Origin: Frigidibacter sp. ROC022
GTDB lineage: Bacteria; Pseudomonadota; Alphaproteobacteria; Rhodobacterales; Rhodobacteraceae
Assembly (NCBI RefSeq): GCF_024723735.1
Contig: NZ_JANQDU010000001.1
Coordinates: forward strand, 496,001 to 560,000
Length of the DNA stretch: 64,000 nt
Direction of reading: 5' to 3'
Shown in pieces: positions 34,927 through 43,809 of this stretch. Position 1 is the first letter of the stretch. Each line of letters begins with the position of its first letter. The notes under the pieces were generated by a model. That model was not told the origin of the DNA. It worked only from the letters and a program-made list of their open reading frames with translations, and made no database searches. The position numbers and the translations under genes were made by a program.

Positions 34927-34942
34927 TCAACCAAGCGGTTGA
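34927..34942. promoter_or_regulatory. TetR-type operator, copy 2
   Basis: TCAACC-AAGC-GGTTGA with the same arms and spacing as the copy at 32643 and the same flanks (TA, AA). It lies 31 bases after the TetR stop and 85 bases before the first TTT gene. A TTGACA-like element at 34894 could be the -35 of the same promoter. Confidence 0.72.
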
Positions 34943-35026
34943 AAGCGTCCGGGGCGAAAGCTGCGCAACACGTGGGGCATCTCTCATGGGCGCTCGGCGC
35001 AGACATGCACCAAGGGGGGACTCATC

Positions 35027-35968
35027 ATGAAACTGACCGTCAAACTCGCAGGCGTGATCGGCGCGCTGGCAATGGCGACCGGCCTTGCCGCCGCGGATGA
35101 CTATCCGGAAAAGCCGATCTCGATGATCGTGACGTGGAACGCAGGCGGCAGCACCGATGTCCTGGCGCGGCTGCTGGCCGAGCCGTTGAGCAAGGAACTG
35201 GGGGTGCCGATCGCGGTGACCAACATGCCCGGTGGTGGCGGGTCGCTGGGCACCCAGGCCGCGCTGGACGCGCCGAAGGATGGCTACACGATCCTCGCCA
35301 CGACCTCCGGCAACCATATCCTGACGCCGCTGAAGAACGACGTTGGATATCGCTATGACGACTTCGAGCCGATCGGACAGCTGGTGGCCGCGTCGCTGAT
35401 CCTCGCGGTGCGCGAGGATTCGCCCTGGCAGACGCTGGATGACTTCATCGAGGCCGCGAAGGCCGAGCCCGGCAAGTACCTGTTCGGGGCGGTGCCGGAC
35501 GTGGCGCCGCACCTGACGATGCGGGCGCTGGCCGATGCCGCCGGCCTCGATGTCGTTCATCTTCCCCAGCAGGGCGGTGCGCCGGGGGCGACGGCGCTGC
35601 TTGCCGGCGACATCGACCTGTTGCCGGCCAACGCCGCCACGGTGGCTTCCAGTCTCAAGGGCGGAAAGATGCGCGGACTTGCCGTGTTCAGCGCCGACCG
35701 CGACCCGGCCTTTCCCGATATCCCGACCGCCAAGGAGCAGGGCTACGAAGTCTATGGCAGCCCGTTCGTGGGCCTGGCCGTCGCCAAGGGCGTGCCGGAT
35801 GATGTCCTCGAGACGCTGAAAGCCGCCTTCGACGCGGTGGCCAATGACCCGGCGTTCCAGGAGCGCGCCGTCAAGACAGTGTCGGCGCTGACCTATCTGC
35901 CGGCCGACGAATTCGGCAAGATCTGGGAGCGCGACTGGAAAACCTACGCGCCGATGCTGCAAAAGTGA
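35027..35968 (+). CDS. TTT substrate-binding protein (TctC/BUG family), module 1
   Basis: Periplasmic solute-binding protein of 313 residues for a tripartite tricarboxylate transporter. A signal peptide (MKLTVKLAGVIGALAMATGL, cut near AAA-DDYPEK) is followed by the BUG-family blocks PISMIVTWNAGGSTDVLARLLAEPL, NMPGGGGSLGTQAALDAPKDGYTI and YLPADEFGKIWERDWKTYA. The ligand is probably a carboxylate, as in all studied members. A GGGGGGA tract precedes the ATG. The stop overlaps the TctB start, and the TetR operator lies upstream, so the operon is TetR controlled. Confidence 0.93.
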   Translation: MKLTVKLAGVIGALAMATGLAAADDYPEKPISMIVTWNAGGSTDVLARLLAEPLSKELGVPIAVTNMPGGGGSLGTQAALDAPKDGYTILATTSGNHILTPLKNDVGYRYDDFEPIGQLVAASLILAVREDSPWQTLDDFIEAAKAEPGKYLFGAVPDVAPHLTMRALADAAGLDVVHLPQQGGAPGATALLAGDIDLLPANAATVASSLKGGKMRGLAVFSADRDPAFPDIPTAKEQGYEVYGSPFVGLAVAKGVPDDVLETLKAAFDAVANDPAFQERAVKTVSALTYLPADEFGKIWERDWKTYAPMLQK

Positions 35969-36456
35969 TGTCGGTCGCGCGCGGCTTGCGCCGGCTCGAT
36001 GGCGATGGTTGGGCGGCGCTGGTTCTTCTGGGGTTCTGCGCCGTCTTCCTGTTCGATCTGCTGAACAGCCAGGCCACGGGCGCCTATGTGACCTCGGTGA
36101 CCATGCCCATCGCGATTGTCGTGTTGATGGCGTCGATGGCGCTGGTGCTGCTGGTCGGTTCGGTCCTGCGGACCGGCCGGACCGCACCGAAGCCGCGCGC
36201 CGAGAGTCCGTCCGGCCGGGGGCTGAACTGGCGCGTTCCGGCAATGGTGCTCTGGCTGGTCGCCTACACCGCCGCACTGCCCTGGGTCGGCTATCTGCTG
36301 GCCAGCGGGGTGTTTCTTGTCGGCGCGGGCATGCTCTATGGCAACCGGCGGTGGACGGTCCTGCTCGCTTCGGCGGTCGTGCTGCCGGGCCTGCTGCTGC
36401 TGTTCTTCGAAAAGGTCATGATCGTGCTGCTTCCCGCCGCGCGCCTCTGGAACTGA
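35968..36456 (+). CDS. TTT small membrane subunit (TctB), module 1
   Basis: A 162-residue protein with four hydrophobic segments (AALVLLGFCAVFLFDLL, PIAIVVLMASMALVLLVG, PAMVLWLVAYTAALPWVGYLL, LLASAVVLPGLLLLFFEKVM) matching TctB. The TctB unit assists the large TctA permease. The ATG at 35968 shares its A with the preceding TGA (TGATG overlap); a GTG at 35965 is also in frame. TctA starts seven bases after its stop. Confidence 0.88.
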   Translation: MSVARGLRRLDGDGWAALVLLGFCAVFLFDLLNSQATGAYVTSVTMPIAIVVLMASMALVLLVGSVLRTGRTAPKPRAESPSGRGLNWRVPAMVLWLVAYTAALPWVGYLLASGVFLVGAGMLYGNRRWTVLLASAVVLPGLLLLFFEKVMIVLLPAARLWN

Positions 36457-36462
36457 CGCGCC

Positions 36463-37983
36463 ATGGATTTCCTGCTTCAAGGCCTGCCCGAGATCGCCTC
36501 CATCCAGGTGTTCCTGATGCTGTCTCTGGGCCTCGTGGTGGGGATCCTGATCGGATCCGTGCCGGGCCTGAACGTGCCGCTGGCCGTCGCGATCGCCTTG
36601 CCGATCACCTTCAACGTCGAGCCCATCGCGGGCCTGGCCATGCTGGTCGGTATCTACAAGGGAGGCACCTATGGCGGTTCGCTGACGGCGGTTCTGATCA
36701 ATGTGCCAGGCACGCCGGCGGCGGCGGCGACGGCAATCGACGGCAACGAACTGACGCGCCAGGGCAAGGCGGGCAAGGCGCTGAAGATGTCGCTCTACGC
36801 ATCGGTCTTTGCCGAGTTCGTCAGCGACATCGCCCTGATCGCCTTTGCCGTTCCCATGGCGGGCTTCGCGCTGCGCATCGGCCCGCCAGAGAGCTTTTCG
36901 CTGGGCATCTTCGCGCTGACGCTGGTCGGCGTGCTGTCGCAGGGAAACATGGTCAAGGGGTTGATCGCCGGTGCGATGGGCCTGTTCCTGGCGACCTTCG
37001 GGGTCGATCCGTTGAGCGGCGAGTTCCGGTTGACCTTCGGGTCCCGTCAGCTTGCCGGGGGATGGTCGTTCATCGCGCTGGTGATCGGCGTCTTCGCCAT
37101 TGCCGAGGCTCTCGGCGTCATGGAATCGCGGGTCACGAGAACCCGGAGCAAGGCGGCTCCGCGCCTGGACGATCCCGACAATTGTCTCACGCGCGACGAC
37201 TGGCGCCGGTCGCTGCCGGTCATCGGGCGGTCGTCGCTGATCGGGGTCTTCATCGGCGCGATTCCGGGGTTGGGATCGGCGGTTTCGGCCTATCTGAACT
37301 ATGGGCTGAGCCGCAGTCTTTCGCGCGAGCCGGAACGTTTCGGGAAAGGTGCCATCGAAGGCGTCGCGGCCGCGGAAGCGGGCAACAATGCCGTGACCAG
37401 TTCAACCTTCGTGCCGCTCCTGACATTGGGGATTCCGGGCGACGTCATCACCGCGATCATGCTGGGCGCGTTCATCGCGCACGGGCTTGTGCCCGGCCCG
37501 GCGCTGTTCGAACAGCAGGGGGCTTTCGTCGCCGGCTTCTTCCTGATGATCCTGGCGGCCTCGGTGCTGCATCTGGTGATCGGGCGGCTTGGGATGTACG
37601 CGTTCATCCAGACGACCCGGGTGTCGAATCCGGTGCTGTTTCCCGCCGTTCTGGTGCTGGGCGTGACCGGGATCTTCGTTTCCACCAGCAGCTATTTCGA
37701 CATCTACGTGATGATCGGATTCGGCGTCCTGGGGTATCTGATGAACAGGCTGGGCTTTCCGATCGCGCCGCTTCTGATCGGCTTTATCCTGAGCCCGCTG
37801 ATCGAGATCGGGTTGCGGCAGGCGGCCATTATGGGGCGCGGCGACATGACCATATTGCTCACCCGGCCAATTTCGGCGCTGTTCCTGGCTTTCGCGCTGC
37901 TGACCGTCCTGGTGGTCGGCTGGCGGGAATACGCGGGACGGCGAAAACGGACGCAAATTCAGGATGAGGAGCCGCTGACATGA
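36463..37983 (+). CDS. TTT large permease subunit (TctA), module 1
   Basis: The 506-residue transporter of the TctABC system with about twelve hydrophobic helices. The family signatures GSVPGLNVPLAVAIALPITF, IYKGGTYGGSLTAVLINVPGTPAAAATAIDG and IPGLGSAVSAYLNYGLSRS are present, the second of these being the core glycine-rich substrate motif. It moves the ligand released by the upstream binding protein, coupled to an ion gradient. Its stop overlaps the enolase-superfamily gene start (ATGA), so transport and metabolism are coexpressed. Confidence 0.93.
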   Translation: MDFLLQGLPEIASIQVFLMLSLGLVVGILIGSVPGLNVPLAVAIALPITFNVEPIAGLAMLVGIYKGGTYGGSLTAVLINVPGTPAAAATAIDGNELTRQGKAGKALKMSLYASVFAEFVSDIALIAFAVPMAGFALRIGPPESFSLGIFALTLVGVLSQGNMVKGLIAGAMGLFLATFGVDPLSGEFRLTFGSRQLAGGWSFIALVIGVFAIAEALGVMESRVTRTRSKAAPRLDDPDNCLTRDDWRRSLPVIGRSSLIGVFIGAIPGLGSAVSAYLNYGLSRSLSREPERFGKGAIEGVAAAEAGNNAVTSSTFVPLLTLGIPGDVITAIMLGAFIAHGLVPGPALFEQQGAFVAGFFLMILAASVLHLVIGRLGMYAFIQTTRVSNPVLFPAVLVLGVTGIFVSTSSYFDIYVMIGFGVLGYLMNRLGFPIAPLLIGFILSPLIEIGLRQAAIMGRGDMTILLTRPISALFLAFALLTVLVVGWREYAGRRKRTQIQDEEPLT

Positions 37984-39113
37984 GAATCGAGCGAATCGAG
38001 GTGCTTCCGGTTCGGCTGCCCCTGAAAGGGGTGCTGAAACTGGCGCGGGGGGTGTCGCGCTCGATCGACGAAGGCAAGCAGATCGCGCTGGTCAAGATGA
38101 CCGGCGACGACGGGACCGTCGGCTGGGGCGAGGCCGGGCCGAGCCGCCGCTGGTCGGCCGAAACCATCCATTCGGTCACGACGACGATCCGGCACGTCCT
38201 GGCGCCGGTGCTGATCGGCAGGGACCCGTTCGACATCGCCGGCCTGCATGCCGCGATGGACACCGAACTCGCTCCGGGCTTCGACCCTGGCCAGCCGATC
38301 GCCAAGGGCGCGCTGGACATGGCGGCGCACGATCTGATCTGCAAGGCACTGGGGATCAATCTTCAGACCTGGCTGGGCGCGAAACGGATGGATCGGGTCG
38401 AGCTGGCCTATCTGGTCTCGCAGCCGGGTCCCGACGAAACCGCGGCGGCGGTCGGGAAGGCGCTGGACGAAGGGTTTCGCGCCTTCAAGGTCAAGGTCGG
38501 CAACAGCCCGGCCTTCGATGCCGAGATCGTGCGCGCGGTGCGTCAGGCGGCGCCCGACGCGGTGGTCTGGGTCGATGCCAACCAGGGCTACGATCTCGAC
38601 AACGCCCTGCGCGCAGCAAAGCTGTTCGAAGCCGAGGGCATCGAACTCTTCGAACAGCCGATCCCGATGACCGACCTCTACGGCCTGAAGAAGCTGCTCT
38701 CGGCCACGGCGATGAACATCGCCCTGGACGAAGCCGCCATGGGGCTGCCGCTGATCATAGACCTGTTGCGACGCGACGCGGTCGAAGGGCTGGTCTGCAA
38801 GGTGCAGAAGGTTGGCGGCATCCACTACGCCCGGCAACTCTGTGACCTGGCGCGAAACGCGGGCATGAAGCTGATCGGGTCGGGGCTGATGGACGCGCCG
38901 ATCGGATTTGCCGCTTCGGTGCATGTCTTTGCTGCCTACGGGATCGACTATCCCGTCGATCTGAACGGGCCGCAGCATCTGTCTGGAGACTATCTGCGAA
39001 CGCCGCTGCCGCGCGAGGGACAGATGGCATTGGTGCCTCAGGTTCCCGGCCTGGGCTGCGACATCGACGAGGACCGGGTGCGTGGCGAATTGGCGCTGGA
39101 CCTGTCGATCTAG
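37980..39113 (+). CDS. enolase-superfamily enzyme (mandelate racemase/muconate lactonizing group)
   Basis: A 377-residue enzyme of the MR/MLE type. The catalytic set is complete: Lys170-x-Lys172 (FRAFKVKVGN), metal ligands Asp199 (VWVDANQGY), Glu225 (ELFEQPI) and Asp250 (NIALDEA), and Lys274 (LVCKVQKVGG) on the other face, which is the muconate lactonizing/dipeptide epimerase arrangement. It probably abstracts an alpha proton from a carboxylate, giving racemisation, cycloisomerisation or dehydration. It is the last gene of the TetR-controlled TTT operon (ATGA overlap), so the transported acid is its likely substrate or a close relative. Confidence 0.9.
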   Translation: MRIERIEVLPVRLPLKGVLKLARGVSRSIDEGKQIALVKMTGDDGTVGWGEAGPSRRWSAETIHSVTTTIRHVLAPVLIGRDPFDIAGLHAAMDTELAPGFDPGQPIAKGALDMAAHDLICKALGINLQTWLGAKRMDRVELAYLVSQPGPDETAAAVGKALDEGFRAFKVKVGNSPAFDAEIVRAVRQAAPDAVVWVDANQGYDLDNALRAAKLFEAEGIELFEQPIPMTDLYGLKKLLSATAMNIALDEAAMGLPLIIDLLRRDAVEGLVCKVQKVGGIHYARQLCDLARNAGMKLIGSGLMDAPIGFAASVHVFAAYGIDYPVDLNGPQHLSGDYLRTPLPREGQMALVPQVPGLGCDIDEDRVRGELALDLSI

Positions 39114-39822
39114 ATGCTTGTTCCGGGGGCGGAAAAACTGTTCGGGCGGGCGGCCTGGCGGACCCGGGCGGGGAAATCGCGGGCATGGCCCCGTTCACCC
39201 GGCCCGGCGCGTTTGGGCCGCGCGTTTTGCGGCCGGAGTGCGCTTGACCTTGGCGCGCTGTCGGACCACGATGTAACCGGTTAGTTGAGATGAGTGGCGG
39301 GGCGATTCATCCTGCGAGGAAACGCGGAGTCGAGATCAACATGCATGGAACGACCGTTCGGACGCGTCGCGATCAGCATCTTGCGCGATCGAACAGCGTT
39401 GTTCCTGCGCGGTGCCGGCCTGCATCGGCGGGTCGCGACCGGCCGGCGCCGGGCAGGGGGCTTGTCGGAAGATGCGCCGCCAGGGCCGAGGCCCGCCGGG
39501 GGTGGTGATCGGCGTGGTCCAGGACTGGCGGATTCAGACCGCGGCTGTCGTCTCGGCGTTGTTGGCGTGGGGACGACAGAGCTTTGACAAGCCAGAGCCG
39601 GCGGTGTCACTGTCGGATCAGGGATTTCGTGTGCCGAGTCGGGTCTGTGACCCGGGTGCGGCAAGCGTCACGCGGGGCAGGTCGAATCGGTCCGTCCTTC
39701 GGGCGTCGGGCGGCGGACGATGTGGCGGGACGCGAGGGCCGCCGAGTGGTGGTGCCGGGATTTTCATGACTGCAACTGGGCGCGGCGGAGCCGTGCCGGA
39801 CGGAAAAAAGGGAGGACTGAAC
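39114..39822. other. 709-base intergenic stretch without a recognisable gene
   Basis: Open frames here run on both strands, but none has a ribosome site, family similarity or consistent codon use. Contents worth noting are TTGACC (39244) with CACGAT 17 bases on, as a weak promoter, and TAACCGGTTA (39274-39283), a perfect 10-base palindrome of LacI/GntR-like appearance. The promoter for the second TTT operon probably lies here, which would leave a leader of over 500 bases. A degenerate gene cannot be excluded. Confidence 0.6.
39274..39283. promoter_or_regulatory. TAACCGGTTA palindrome, possible operator
   Basis: A ten-base perfect palindrome directly downstream of a weak sigma-70-like promoter. 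Its AACC/GGTT halves recall the TetR sites at 32643 and 34927 but lack the four-base spacer, so the protein bound may differ. Confidence 0.4.
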
Positions 39823-40833
39823 TTGAAACAGACATTCGCACTGACCCTCGGGGCGCTGCTGGCCACGACCGGCCTGGCAACGGCAGGAGACTGGGTGCCC
39901 GATCAGCCGATCACCATCATCGTGCCCTGGTCGGCGGGTGGCTCGACCGATCAGGTCACGCGCATCATCGCCGACGAGATCCACAAGGCGCTCGACGCCA
40001 CCGTGGTGGTCGAGAACCAGCCCGGTGCCTCGGGCTCGATCGGGACCAAGAACGCGCTTGACGCCGAGAAGGACGGCTACACCTGGACCGCCGGCGCGGC
40101 GCAGGACCTGGGCACCTACCAGGTGCTCGGCATGATCGACACCTCGATCAAGGACTGGCATCTCTATCTCGACGTTGCCAACGTCTCGGTGATCGGCGTC
40201 AACGCCGATGAGCCCTGGCAGGACTTCGGCGAGCTTCTGGAAGCGATGAAGAAGGACCCGGGCAAGATCTCGGTCGCCACCGGCGGGATCACCTCGGCCG
40301 GGCACAACGCGATGGAGGCGATCGCCGCCCTGGCGGGGGTCGAGTACAAGCATGTCACCTATGACGGCGGTAACCCGGCGGTCATCGCGACCGTGTCGGG
40401 CGAAACCGACCTGACCACGCAGCTGGCCGTGGAACAGGCCGAAATGATCCGCGCCGGGCGGATCCGGCCGCTGGCGGTGCTGAACGACGAACCGCTGATG
40501 ATCGAGGGCTATGATCAGCCGATTCCGCCGGTCACCGACTGGCTGAAGGACTTCTCGCCGGCGCCGAACTACTTCGGCGTCTTCATCCCGGATGGCGTTC
40601 CGCAGGAAGTCATCGACACGATGGACGAGGTCTGGAAGACCAAGATCGCCAACTCCGAGGCGCTCAAGGAATATGCCAGTCAGCGCGGCGCGGTCTTTGC
40701 GCCCTACTACGGCGAGGACGCGCAGAAGCGGGTGATGCCGGCGATCAGCAAGAACGCCTATCTGATGTTCGACGGCGGCAAGACCAAGACCGATCCGGCG
40801 ACACTCGGGATCGAGCGTCTGGACGCCAAGTAA
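39823..40833 (+). CDS. TTT substrate-binding protein (TctC/BUG family), module 2
   Basis: A 336-residue periplasmic binding protein beginning LKQTFALTLGALLATTGLAT (signal peptide). The start is TTG at 39823, because GGGAGGACTGAAC immediately precedes it; no ATG gives a plausible N-terminus. Family blocks are PITIIVPWSAGGSTDQVTRI, NQPGASGSIGTKNALDAEKDGY and VTYDGGNPAVIATVSGETDL. It is the more divergent type of TctC that is seen with dctA-like aromatic or dicarboxylate uptake. A stable hairpin separates it from the membrane genes downstream, which often allows higher expression of the binding protein. Confidence 0.92.
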   Translation: MKQTFALTLGALLATTGLATAGDWVPDQPITIIVPWSAGGSTDQVTRIIADEIHKALDATVVVENQPGASGSIGTKNALDAEKDGYTWTAGAAQDLGTYQVLGMIDTSIKDWHLYLDVANVSVIGVNADEPWQDFGELLEAMKKDPGKISVATGGITSAGHNAMEAIAALAGVEYKHVTYDGGNPAVIATVSGETDLTTQLAVEQAEMIRAGRIRPLAVLNDEPLMIEGYDQPIPPVTDWLKDFSPAPNYFGVFIPDGVPQEVIDTMDEVWKTKIANSEALKEYASQRGAVFAPYYGEDAQKRVMPAISKNAYLMFDGGKTKTDPATLGIERLDAK

Positions 40834-40846
40834 GGCGACACTCTGC

Positions 40847-40877
40847 GGACGCCCCGGGCAGACCGTCCGGGGCGTCC
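40847..40877 (+). terminator. intra-operon hairpin between binding protein and TctB genes
   Basis: An 11-bp perfect stem GGACGCCCCGG (40847-40857) / CCGGGGCGTCC (40867-40877) with a nine-base loop, followed by TGCTATTTT. It lies 13 bases past the binding-protein stop. Partial termination or protection of the upstream mRNA would explain excess binding protein relative to permease. Confidence 0.72.
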
Positions 40878-40909
40878 TGCTATTTTCGAACAGGCATGCC
40901 GGGAGCATC

Positions 40910-41416
40910 ATGGCGCGCGCAGACCTCATCACTTCGATCGTTTTCATGATCCTCGGACTGGCAATCGCCGAGGAATCCTGGCGGATGCCGACCTATACCG
41001 ATGTCGGGTCCAGCATCTGGGCGGCGCCGGGCATGGTGCCTGGGCTGCTGGGGCTGGCGCTGACCTTCATGGCCGCGATCCTGCTGTTCCGCTCGATCAA
41101 GGCGCGGCGGGGCGAAGGGGTGCCCGAGGGCGACGCGGACGACGTGCTGCCGCCCGAACCGGGCAGCCGCGGCCGGGTCGCGCTGACCCTGGTGCTGTGC
41201 CTGACCTATGCCGGTGTGCTGGTGGGCAACATGCCCTTCGCGCTGGCGACCGGGCTCTTCACCTTTGTCTTCATCATGATCTTCGAGCTTTGGGGCCACC
41301 CCGAGGCGCAACGCAACTGGCTGCGCCATGCCGTGGTCGCGTTGATCATCGCCGTGATCGCGGGCTGGCTGATTGCCTATGTCTTCTCGAACATCTTCTT
41401 CGTCCGCCTGCCATGA
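40910..41416 (+). CDS. TTT small membrane subunit (TctB), module 2
   Basis: A 168-residue membrane protein with four hydrophobic stretches (ITSIVFMILGLAIA, MVPGLLGLALTFMAAILLF, VALTLVLCLTYAGVLVG, VVALIIAVIAGWLIAYVF). The polar linker RRGEGVPEGDADDVLPPEP in the middle is typical of TctB. An acceptable GGGAGCATC precedes the ATG. The TctA gene begins 10 bases after its stop. The hairpin before it suggests lower expression than the binding protein. Confidence 0.87.
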   Translation: MARADLITSIVFMILGLAIAEESWRMPTYTDVGSSIWAAPGMVPGLLGLALTFMAAILLFRSIKARRGEGVPEGDADDVLPPEPGSRGRVALTLVLCLTYAGVLVGNMPFALATGLFTFVFIMIFELWGHPEAQRNWLRHAVVALIIAVIAGWLIAYVFSNIFFVRLP

Positions 41417-41425
41417 GGGTTTGCC

Positions 41426-42952
41426 GTGCAAGGGCTTGAATACTTCCTGACCGCGATCGTCTCTTTCGTGACCGACCCGATGGCGCTGTTCAATGTGGCC
41501 TGGGCGACGCTGCTGGGCATCACCGTCGGCGCCCTGCCGGGGCTGACCGCGACGCTGGGCATTGCCCTGCTGACGACGCTGACCTTCCACATGCCGGCGG
41601 AAAGCGCGATCCTGGTGCTGGTCTGCATGTATGTCGGGGCCATCTACGGCGGCTCGCGCTCGGCCATCCTGCTGAACATTCCCGGCACCCCGGCCAGCGC
41701 GGCGACCTCGCTCGACGGGTTTCCGCTGGCCCGCAGCGGCCAGGCCGGGCGGGCCATGGGCATCGCCACCTCTGGCTCGTTCATCGGCGGCATGATCGGG
41801 ATGCTGGCCCTGGCGCTGATCGCGCCGGTGCTGGGAGAGATCGCGCTGTCGTTCAAGTCGCCCGAGTTCTTCTGGCTGGCGCTCTTCGGGATCCTGATCT
41901 CGGGGCAGCTCACCACCACCGGAGATTCGCTCAAGGGCTGGATCGCGGGGGTGCTGGGCCTGCTGGTGGCGATGATCGGGCAGGAGGGGATCCATGCCTA
42001 TCAGCGCTTCAGCTACGGCTGGACCGACCTGTCCGGCGGGCTGGCGCTGTTGCCGGCATTGGTGGGCGCCTTCGGCTTTGCCGAGATCATCGGGGTCATG
42101 AAGGCCCGCAACTACGAAACCGCCGGCCGCGCCAAGGACCGGATCATCCCGCGGCCGAAAGAGATCTGGCGCTACAAGCGCACCATCGCCCGCTCGGGCC
42201 TGATCGGCACCCTGATGGGGCTGCTGCCCGGCGTCGGCGAGGACATGGGCGCCTGGATGTCCTATGCGGCGGCGAAGCGCGCCAGCCCCGAGAAGGATCA
42301 GTTCGGCAAGGGCGCGCCCGAGGGACTGCTGGCCTCGGAGACCGGCAACAACGCCGCGGTGCCGGGCGCGATCATCCCGATCCTGACCCTGGCGGTGCCC
42401 GGCTCGGCCCCCGCGGCGGTGCTGCTGGCGGCGATGTTCATCCACGGCATCCGTCCGGGGCCGATGATCATGATCGAGTCGCCCGCCTTCGTCTTTCAGG
42501 TCGTGGCCATGGTCTTCATGGCGACGATCGCGATGCTGGTCTTCGGCCTGCTGCTGACCAAGCCGTTGCTGCGGGTGCTGTCGGTGCCGCGTGAAAAGCT
42601 GATGCCGCTGATCTTCACGCTCTGCACCATCGGTTCCTTCGCCATCGCGGGTCGCGAGTTCGACATCTACGTGATGCTGTTTTTCGGCGTCACCGGCTTC
42701 ATCCTGCGCGAGATGGACTATCCGATGGCGCCGCTGGTGCTGGGCATCGTCCTGGGGCCGCTGCTCGACAGTTCGTTCCGTCGCGGCATGGTGCTGTTCG
42801 ACGGCGATTTCACTGGCTTCCTGATCCAGCCGATTTCCGCGATCCTGGCTGCGGCCTGCGTGATCATGGTGCTGGCCTCGGTGCCCTTCATCCGCCGTCC
42901 GGTCGTGGCCGGGCTGCGCCGGCTGACCGGGCGGGGCGGGGCCGATTCATGA
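41426..42952 (+). CDS. TTT large permease subunit (TctA), module 2
   Basis: A 508-residue permease with the family blocks GITVGALPGLTATLGIALLT, VGAIYGGSRSAILLNIPGTPASAATSLDGFP and LLPGVGEDMGAWMSYAAAKRA. Start is GTG at 41426 after GAGGGTTTGCC; no nearby ATG fits. It differs clearly from the first TctA (module 1), so the two modules probably have different ligands rather than being a tandem duplication. The stop overlaps the next start (ATGA). Confidence 0.92.
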   Translation: MQGLEYFLTAIVSFVTDPMALFNVAWATLLGITVGALPGLTATLGIALLTTLTFHMPAESAILVLVCMYVGAIYGGSRSAILLNIPGTPASAATSLDGFPLARSGQAGRAMGIATSGSFIGGMIGMLALALIAPVLGEIALSFKSPEFFWLALFGILISGQLTTTGDSLKGWIAGVLGLLVAMIGQEGIHAYQRFSYGWTDLSGGLALLPALVGAFGFAEIIGVMKARNYETAGRAKDRIIPRPKEIWRYKRTIARSGLIGTLMGLLPGVGEDMGAWMSYAAAKRASPEKDQFGKGAPEGLLASETGNNAAVPGAIIPILTLAVPGSAPAAVLLAAMFIHGIRPGPMIMIESPAFVFQVVAMVFMATIAMLVFGLLLTKPLLRVLSVPREKLMPLIFTLCTIGSFAIAGREFDIYVMLFFGVTGFILREMDYPMAPLVLGIVLGPLLDSSFRRGMVLFDGDFTGFLIQPISAILAAACVIMVLASVPFIRRPVVAGLRRLTGRGGADS

Positions 42953-43809
42953 AGATCGCGCTCTGCAACGAGGTCATCCGCGAGCTTCCCTTCGCGGAGC
43001 AATGCGCACTGGCCGCCGGGCTTGGCTATGACGGGATCGAGATCGCGCCCTTCACGCTGGACGCCGCGCCGCATCTCCTCTCCCCGGCCCGGATCGCCGA
43101 GATCCGCCGCGCCGCGCAGGAGGCCGGCCTTGCCATCAGCGGCCTGCACTGGCTGCTGCTGGCGCCGGAGGGGATGTCGATCACCAGCCCCGATCCCGAA
43201 GTGCGCCGGTTCACCGAGGACACCGTGCGGCGCCTCGTGGATCTCTGCGCCGAACTGGGCGGCGGCTATGTCGTGCATGGTTCTCCGGGGCAGCGGATGC
43301 TGGCCCGGGGGCGTGAGGCCGAGGACCGCGCCAATGCACTGGCCTATTTCGCGGCCATGGCCGAGGCGGCCGAAGCGGCGGGGATCACCTATCTGCTCGA
43401 ACCGCTGTCGCCGGAAAAGACCAATTTCATCGTCAATGTCGCGGAAGCCGCCGCGATCGTGGACGAGATCGGCTCGGACGCGCTGCGCACGATGATCGAC
43501 TGCAATTCGGCAGGCACCCGCGAGGATCTGCCGGTGCCCGATCTGATCGCGCATTGGCTGCCCGGCGGCAAGGTCGCGCATGTCCACTATAACGATCCGA
43601 ACCGGCGCGGGCCGGGACAGGGCGCGATGGATTTCGCGCCGATCACCGCGGCCCTGCGGGCCGGGGGCTATCAGGGCTGGATCGGGGTCGAGCCCTTCGT
43701 CTACGAGCCGGACGGTCCCGCCTGTGCGGCCCGCGCCATCGGTTACATTCGCGGTATCGAGGCCGCGCTGTCGCAGGGGGCGGGGGCCGGCCCGGCGGAG
43801 AGGTCATGA
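42949..43809 (+). CDS. hydroxypyruvate-isomerase-like TIM-barrel isomerase/epimerase
   Basis: A 286-residue protein of the xylose-isomerase-like TIM-barrel family (AP_endonuc_2). Metal ligands can be read as Glu151 (YLLEPLSPEK), Asp184 (MIDCNSAG), His211/His213 (KVAHVHYNDPN) and Glu248 (IGVEPFVYE). The enzyme would isomerise or epimerise a keto-sugar or hydroxy-keto-acid. It overlaps both neighbours by four bases (ATGA). Its position between the permease and an enolase-superfamily enzyme suggests successive steps on the imported compound. Confidence 0.88.
   Translation: MKIALCNEVIRELPFAEQCALAAGLGYDGIEIAPFTLDAAPHLLSPARIAEIRRAAQEAGLAISGLHWLLLAPEGMSITSPDPEVRRFTEDTVRRLVDLCAELGGGYVVHGSPGQRMLARGREAEDRANALAYFAAMAEAAEAAGITYLLEPLSPEKTNFIVNVAEAAAIVDEIGSDALRTMIDCNSAGTREDLPVPDLIAHWLPGGKVAHVHYNDPNRRGPGQGAMDFAPITAALRAGGYQGWIGVEPFVYEPDGPACAARAIGYIRGIEAALSQGAGAGPAERS

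Noticed and set aside
39281-39664. Minus-strand open frame in the gene-free stretch before the second TTT operon
   Set aside because: The product is rich in Pro, Arg and Ser with no recognised motif and lacks a ribosome site; it was treated as noncoding.
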